Of a DNA stretch of 64,000 nt, positions 57,546 to 64,000 are shown piece by piece. This DNA is from Ignelater luminosus (Eukaryota > Arthropoda > Insecta > Coleoptera > Elateridae). The stretch lies in the NCBI GenBank assembly GCA_011009095.1, contig VTPC01090704.1, positions 247,032-311,031 on the forward strand. The letters are read 5' to 3'. Position numbers and translations under genes: made by a program. Each line of letters opens with the position of its first letter. The stretch's first letter is position 1. The notes beneath the pieces were generated by a model. That model worked only from the letters and a program-made list of their open reading frames with translations. It was not told the DNA's origin and searched no databases.

Positions 57546-60500
57546 ATAAAAGTTGAGGGGGGAGTTCTCTTACATTGCAAATATGGTTTGTGTTAATGGG
57601 CTATGCTAACAGCAAGTAAAGAAAGAAGAATTCGTGACAATCACTATTTCAGTATTCCCCTATACTATAAGAAACGCCTCAGAAATCAATGAATGAAAAT
57701 CTTCTTTATTATGACTAAGGAAGAACTTGTTAACGTAGCAACAATCATTTGTTTATTAGCAAGAATATGCTTTGTAAGATTTTCAGATCTACCACATTTA
57801 AATTATTTGTTTTTTATGGACCATGAACTCCAACAATATTTGAAAAAACCAACCAGAAGTTGGATAGAATACAAAGCGAGAAAAGGGCTGCTTATAGCTA
57901 TTACGCTTGAGTTTTTTATTCAGCCTAACAGCAAAAAACACTTTAACTTATAATAATCAAAATTTATTCAAGGTACAAAAGAACTGAATTTGCTAAGAAA
58001 AAATGCAGTTAAAAGTAAATAATAAACCTTTTCTTCTGCTACATCGTGAGGTGGTTAGAACATTGTTAACAATAACTATAGTGCCGGCTTACAACGCAAT
58101 GGGCAGGTTTTATAAACAGAATATCGATTATCTCAAAAACTATTTGAGACATGGAAATACCGAATAATCAGGAGAAAATTCTAAGTTGATTTCATATGTA
58201 ACATGTCCTGTAAAGTTACGGAAACATGGCAACTGACCAACAGACAGAATGTACGAATTCAGAAACAAGAATTTTAAATTTCGTCGAAAATAGATATCGT
58301 CTAGTTGTTCTTTTTGTCAATTGTGCAAATTTCTACGGTTACTGACATCTTTGCCATATTATATGAAATAAGAAATCTAAGATGCCGCCGTATTTATTCA
58401 GGCACTTTGATGATTTAAAAGCTTCGTTTACGGAATCATTCCAATATGTTATAACGAGTGGCGGGTATCAAGTAACTTAGGCAAACAAAATTAAGTACAC
58501 GGAAAAAAAGTTTTGTTGGTGCTACAAAAGCTGCAGTAAAATTTTGAACAGCAAGTATTTTTGCAAGAACAGCAAATGTTTTTGTCACATAGTATAATTT
58601 TCTGCTCTTACTACTACAGCACTTTGGTAGATACAATCAATTTATAATTTATTTTAGAGTTAGGAACAGCAAGAAATATTTGCTGTCCAAAATTCCACTA
58701 AATTTTTCGTTGCGCCAACAAAACATTGTTTTGCGTGTATATAAAACTGAATTGTACTGCAAAATACATTTTAACAGAAAAGAAAACTTGATAAGAATAT
58801 TATTGCTTTATCAAAAGCATTAGTATTCTGTTTAAATTATGATTAAAATCTATTTGGACTTGAAATAGAGGTTTTCAAAACATAAAGCTTTAAGTACATG
58901 TAAGAAGTTTGTAACCATATTTCTATGGTAGATAATGTTTGGTCAAACATCAGCAATTGCCAAGGCATTTATGTGTTCGCGTACTAATTCTTGATATGGG
59001 ATAGATACAAACTTGGTCCGTTTGGGCCGACTTGGCTTGCACAAAGGTTTTATCAGCAAAGATAATCATCAAGAGAAATCTAACTAAACAATTTAGTTTT
59101 GACATTCAAATTGTAAAGTATACAATAATATATTCCGTAACAAGGGTCAGAAGAGCATTTTTTTGCACAAATGCGAAAATTGTAGACTGAGTTGCCAGGA
59201 TGAGCACAAAAACTGCTCTTTTGGCATGTGTTGCATACGCTATTTGTTCTACGCCTGATGTGCAAAAAATATCTTTTGTAGCTTTCGGTGTCAAAAGGGG
59301 CCCAAAGATAATATTTTTGTGCACTAGTGCTGAAGAATATTTCTTTTGGGTTTAATAAGGTCGCTTTTGCCACCAAGAACTGTACCAAAAATAGGTACTT
59401 TTGACACAGATGTAGAAAAGCATGTTTTATCGTTATACAAGTCAATGCCCCCGATATGGAGGGTACCCAATTTTGACTTTAAAAGTTGTAAGAATATTAT
59501 GGCCAGACCTATTAATTGCACGTTGGTTACTAGAAGATGTGTGCTATTTTGTATGTTTCTAAAGTTGATGAGATATGTACACGAAAAACCTTGACAGTTG
59601 CTTTGCGAAATGAAGATGCTTTAAGAAACTTGAACGGAATTGAACTAAGACACCAAAGAAACGAGAAGTTTCGAATTAACAATAGAGGTTAAAGCTTTTT
59701 ATAAAAAAAAGCAAACAGCACGTAACAACTCAATGGCTGTTTCAAGAAATGGTTGGAATTCTAGAATTTAAAATAAAAGAAGCACTTACTGCAAACTGAT
59801 TTAATTTCTTTCAGAATGTTTTCTAGCTTGGGGGTAATTTTGCCCTAGAACTGTATATTAAGGATTTATAGAGCTACCAGCAATCTACTCGGTTGTATAG
59901 CCGAATTGATATAGTGACTATGGAAAGATTTGAGTGTTTTATTTAGAAATGAAATCACTTCAGTTAGTCTTTCTGAAAATCGACATAAATCAGCAAATTT
60001 TGGAAAGAATGTTACTTATATATTGCAGTTTTAAGATCGATGTTGATATCTAATTTGTAGTACTGAATATTAGAAGAGAGAAAAGAATTCCGAAGGAATC
60101 GTCTAACCTTAAATTTCTATTTTGAAGCTTTCAAATACCATCTATTTGCTAATTCTGTATAAGGGAAACCCTTTTTAATAATTTTTTAGTTGGGTTAGAA
60201 AGTTAAAATTAATTCCATGCACTTTTGTAGTTTTATCTACGTATATTTTATCATATTGGAAATGAATTACGTTTTCTTCTGAATCTAAATTAAATTCTTA
60301 GCAATCTATAAACATGAACGTTGTCGATTATATAGACATAACAAATAAGTTCAAAATTTATAACAAACTACACCTAAACAAAACATGGAAAGCGTGTATT
60401 ATAGTTGAATTGTACTTTGAATTACAGATTACATTATACCCAGTAGACGAAGGAAACATTTGAATTGCATATGGCAGGTAAGATGTAAATGAAACAGTGT

Positions 60501-62570
60501 GAGGTCTGGGGCGCCATGTTGTAGGAACGCCATATATGGCACAGCGTGAATATTAACATGCATTACTGCATAAAATCATAAGAAGTTGAACTATTAAATA
60601 CTCCGTTAGTTAATAGAGGGGCGTGCTCGCAACTCTTATTTCATTATCTCATTAAGATGGTGAGGTTGTAATTCTCATTGTAACAATTTATATATGAACT
60701 GGGCAATAATGATAATAGTGAAAAATAAAAAATAAATCGTTTAATTATAGTTAAAATGAATATTTTTATTTTTTATTTGTTATAAGAACTGTCGATAAGA
60801 TTGTGTATAAGTTCAAAATTACATTGTAGCTGATACGTTAATTAAAACTGGTCAAGGTTGAATAGCTAATTCCGTTTGGCTAAACAGAATTCCACGGTTG
60901 TTATCCCAGAAATATCCAATTTAAATACTGCGTTTCTACAACTTTTCACAAACATCCTCGTTCGTTTCAATTTTATACGGTTTTGTATTAGCATCACAAC
61001 TGGAATCACAGAAAATTTTCTGTCGTAAAAGATGTTAAAACAGCGACGACTATGGGTAGGAAAGTGATGTGTACATATATTTTCTCGATGAAGCATGCAT
61101 TTAAAAACCAGGCACAATGAAATAAAAGTAAAATATAAATCTTCTAATTTGTCAGTTTTTTAAAGCAACACGCCTTTGTGTGGGTGTATTTATGCTTTTA
61201 ATATGTTAATCAGGTTTTATTTGGAAATGCCAACAGCGGCTCCTGTTTATTTATTACAACAGTAGGATCCTCTACAAATTTATTAATTGTTAATTTTTAT
61301 GTCGATGGCTTCCTGTCAACATAAATATGTTTTAACTACCTACAAATGCTAACTTATTTTCTTAAAACTTTTTTTATAATAATTATTTGCACAGTTCCTT
61401 ACCATAATACTGCATTCATTAAAAATAAATATATTGTAAATAATTATTCAGCAGCCACTAAAATATTATTAATATTACAACTGTAAGTTTAGGAAGACAT
61501 TTTCTAAACGTGTTTCGTTTAACTAATTTTATTATAAATTTAACCGTCTTAATATTTTTTAGGTGGGCATATTTTTATCTACTGCATCAAATTTCACTCG
61601 GAATTTCCTGTAGTTCCCACATATTTTCTGTTATGAAATATAAAATATTGATTGTATTAAACTCTTTCTTTATATTATTTTATTTTAATTACATTCTTCT
61701 TTTATAACTGTATTAATTTATGATGTATTTTAAGCTTAAAAAAATAATAACATAACTGTCTTCTTTTATTTATATGCCTCAAAATTGAGTTGTAAGGATT
61801 ATCCTTATTATTACATTAGAATTGGTTTGGCAAATTTATTATTATTTTATTGCATTAATTTACTGTGAGTACTGTGAGTAGTAGGCGATATACATTTTAA
61901 ATACTAATTTAGTTTAGTAGATAAAATGACATCTCTAATTAATTTAATAAAAATATCAATAGCATGTTCTCTATAAGGCATTTACATTTCGTTTTCAAGG
62001 TTCTTATATAAAATTAAATTTTATTAGATGGAATTTGCTTAATCAAACCGTAAGTCAAATGTTAATAGAAAAGCTATTGATTTATCTTCCATATTTAAAC
62101 AGCCTTTAAGTTACTAATAAATTGGTTATATCATAAGAAATTATGTTATTATTAAAACACTGAAGATAATTTAAGTAGAATTCCTGTTGTTTTCTTACCG
62201 AGTCAGTGTTTTGTTTCCAACATTTTTCAAATCTGCTGTTGTCACAGAAAAGTGCAATTTATACAGAGTGATTATAAACAAGTTTATTTTTACTGTTACT
62301 ATAGCATTTTAGAGTTTCATCTATCATTGATGAAGTTGTTGTTATTGGATCGAACAGATTCTACTTACAGCAAAATTGGAAAATAAAAACCTCTTGATGA
62401 AACCTGATTATGTTAGTATTTATTATTTATTCAAACAGTTGGGAGTAGTAGACGCTTTTAAAGATTCCGCTGACTTTTCTGGTATTGGCGCTGCTAAAGA
62501 CCATTTGAAAATGGCTTTCCTAAAAAATATTTAATCTGATCATGTCTTCATCGAACCAGAGGAATTTAAC
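57546..62570. other. non-coding stretch without recognisable gene
   Basis: No recognisable gene is seen. An 86-codon plus frame at 57693-57953 is fairly well formed but unrecognised. Opposing frames at 59080-59521 (minus) and 59346-59594 (plus) overlap and match nothing known. A GGCGCCATGTTGTAGGAACG string near 60511 and a GGGGCGTGCTCGCAAC patch near 60618 are local GC islands. From 61140 on it is strongly AT-rich. Confidence 0.45.
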
Positions 62571-62575
62571 ACCAA

Positions 62576-63736
62576 CGAGGGTAAGGTGAAAAGTTCTCGG
62601 CCTGACACAGAGATAGTGTTCCAATCAGCGAAAATTTACGATTCCTGCCTAGGTGCACGTGTCATTAGTTCGTATGACAAGTTCCAACCTGTTCTCTCTC
62701 GAGTAGTTTGTTTACACGATTTTTTAGCAGTTGACGTTTTGCGTGTTTTTCGTTAAAACGGATAAACTTGAATATCGTGCGGTCATAAAATTCTTCGTTT
62801 TGGATGGATTAACCCCTAAGGAAATTCATCCGAAGTCGACAAAAGTTTACAGAGACTCTGCACGTCCCTCGAAGATGACCCACGTGAAAGACGGCCAAAA
62901 GCCGCAACCACACCGAAAACCATCGAAAAGGTGCACGATATCATGCTGGACGATAGGCGTGTGAAGGTGAGTGAGATAGCTGAGGCCGTGGGGATATCGG
63001 AAGAAAGGGTGCGAAACATCTTGCACAAAGAATTAGGGATGCGAAAGCTCTACGTAAGGTGAGTGCCGCATTTACTGAATGCCGATCACAAGCAAATGCG
63101 CAAATGGGTTTCGCATCAATGTTTGAACCGATTCAATAGGGATTCGACCGATTTTGTGAGGCAATTTGTTACAATGGATGAGACATGGGTCCACCACTAC
63201 ACGCCAGAAACGAAACAGCAGTCAAAACAGTGGGTGGAAGCCGGTGGTTCAGCGCCAAACAAATCGAAGTCGATCGTATCTTCTGAAAAGGTCATGGCCA
63301 GTATGTTTTGGGATGCGAAAGAGATTCTGTTAATAGATTACCTTGAAAAAGGCAAAACAACTACAGGCCAATATTACTCTAACCTTCTTGACCAGCTGGA
63401 TGCCAAAATTCGCGAGAAGAGGCCTGGCTTGAAGAAGAAAAAAATCATCTTTCCCCAGGACAACGCACCTGCTCACAAAGGTGCGTTGGCAATGAGAAAA
63501 CTGCAGGATTTGGGGTATGATTTGCTTGGCCATCCCCCCTATTCTTGTGATTTGGTACCCTCAGACTTCCATCTGTTCCCAAACTTAAAGAAATTTGTTT
63601 CTGGGGAGCGCTTCGTGTCCAATGAAGAAATTGAGAGGACCGTAGATGGATATTTTCACAGAAAAAATAAAATAATTGTTTAACTTAAAATCGCAGTCTT
63701 TCATTGTCACGCCGAGAAGTTTTTACCTTACCCTCG
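62576..63736 (+). mobile_element. mariner element, internally deleted, fifth type
   Basis: The 32-bp terminal inverted repeats (62576-62607 and 63705-63736) begin CGAGGGTAAGGTGAAAAGTT and CGAGGGTAAGGTAAAAACTT and agree at 29 positions. TA follows the right end (63737-63738), whereas AA precedes the left end, so one side of the target duplication has mutated. The length is 1161 bp; losses lie near the N-terminal coding part and the C-terminus. Confidence 0.92.
62758..63683 (+). pseudogene. mariner transposase pseudogene with two deletions
   Basis: The expected start codon reads ACG at 62758-62760, followed by DKLEYRAVIKFFVLDGLTPK. After YRDSA the frame is lost: the block with the rest of the helix-turn-helix is missing near 62860. 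The reading resumes in another frame at SLEDDPRERRPKAATTPKT and runs through VHDIMLDDRRVKVSEIAEAV. The Trp after KLYVR is a TGA (63060-63062). From 63063 the frame is open: VTMDETWVHHYTPET (first aspartate), QDNAPAHKGALAM (second) and VPSDFHLFP (third), with 34 residues between the last two. After VDGYFH the normal C-terminus is replaced by a few unrelated residues and a stop at 63683, showing a second deletion. Start, frame, stop and C-terminus are all damaged; the catalytic residues remain. Confidence 0.92.
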
Positions 63737-63862
63737 TATATTATCTGAGATCGCCTGCTGGAATACTATTTATTGGAAGATACATGGAAGGATAAAGAAG
63801 GAAAAATTTGATTTTGTAATACAGACTATTTAATTAAATGTATTTTTTGATAATAAAATGTA

Positions 63863-63886
63863 TTTTTTTCACGTTCGTGAAAAAAA
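63863..63886. repeat. hairpin TTTTTTTCACG / CGTGAAAAAAA
   Basis: A perfect 11-bp inverted repeat around a two-base centre. On the plus strand a stem followed by an A-run would form in RNA. Confidence 0.8.
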
Positions 63887-63974
63887 GTGCAACATTTTTC
63901 ATTAATTTTCGTTTATAAAGGATGCGTTTGTTTCATCGCGATAGAAGCGTGAGAAAAAGTGCCATAACGGTTCA

Positions 63975-64000
63975 TTTTTTCACGCATTTGAGTGAAAAAA
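63975..64000. repeat. hairpin TTTTTTCAC / GTGAAAAAA at window end
   Basis: A 9-bp inverted repeat around an eight-base loop, repeating the arm motif of the hairpin at 63863-63886. GTGAGAAAAAGTGCC near 63951 is a further relative. It may continue beyond the window. Confidence 0.7.

Noticed and set aside
57555-57690. Possible THAP-like zinc finger start (MVCVNG… with later F-P residues).
   Set aside because: Needs stops and frame changes within 40 codons and lacks a clear C2CH pattern; too weak to call.
1-64000. Search by eye for tRNA, rRNA, CRISPR arrays and host exons.
   Set aside because: No cloverleaf-forming A/B-box pair, no rRNA core, no regularly spaced identical repeats, and no exon with recognisable protein similarity was found. 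A tRNAscan-SE and protein-profile search would be decisive.

Overview
The window looks like non-coding, repeat-rich nuclear DNA from an arthropod, most likely an insect. It is visibly AT-rich throughout, has no convincing host exon, rRNA, tRNA or CRISPR array, and every protein-coding stretch that can be recognised belongs to a transposable element. Insect origin is inferred from the mix: several mariner families, a DD41D Tc1/mariner element of a type common in insects, piggyBac-like, pogo/Tigger-like and hAT-like remains, and RTE-like non-LTR reverse transcriptase debris. I cannot name the species.

Layout. 1-872: mariner copy cut by the window edge (minus strand). 3.0-6.0 kb: decayed non-LTR retrotransposon in two pieces, separated by a dispersed composite repeat (locus A) and a degenerate tandem array, and bracketed by a diverged direct repeat. 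9165-10459: full-length mariner with perfect 28-bp TIRs but a dead transposase. 12228-12457: 230-bp MITE. 13.76-14.09 kb: diverged tandem duplication. 19.15-20.4 kb: 5'-inverted non-LTR retrotransposon copy, a twin-priming structure. 23945-25227: mariner whose transposase is broken by one short deletion. 26.57-27.1 kb: repeat locus B. 29707-32083: 2.4-kb DD41D Tc1/mariner element with all three catalytic aspartates kept and one extra base. 36.67-37.46 kb and 40.44-41.1 kb: repeat loci C and D, with an inverted-repeat hairpin at 40258-40368. 49.24-50.94 kb: decayed piggyBac-like element. 52.3-53.4 kb: pogo/Tigger-like transposase remains. 54836-55575: internally deleted mariner. 56302-56609 and 56927-57537: a long-arm foldback element and a non-autonomous hAT-like element. 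62576-63736: internally deleted mariner of a fifth kind. The last 140 bases hold two hairpins.

Nothing here works as a pathway. The recognisable proteins are transposases and a reverse transcriptase, each carrying at least one disabling lesion, so the window is probably intergenic or deep intronic. Scattered islands with more GC and CpG (for example 15.6-16.3, 21.8-22.3, 38.5-39.0, 41.1-41.6, 43.0-43.4 and 47.9-48.1 kb) are the best candidates for host regulatory or conserved non-coding DNA, but that is inference. The least explained structure is a dispersed family of short irregular tandem units, with a core close to TAGCTCTTTTAAGAAGGTTA, found at four loci.
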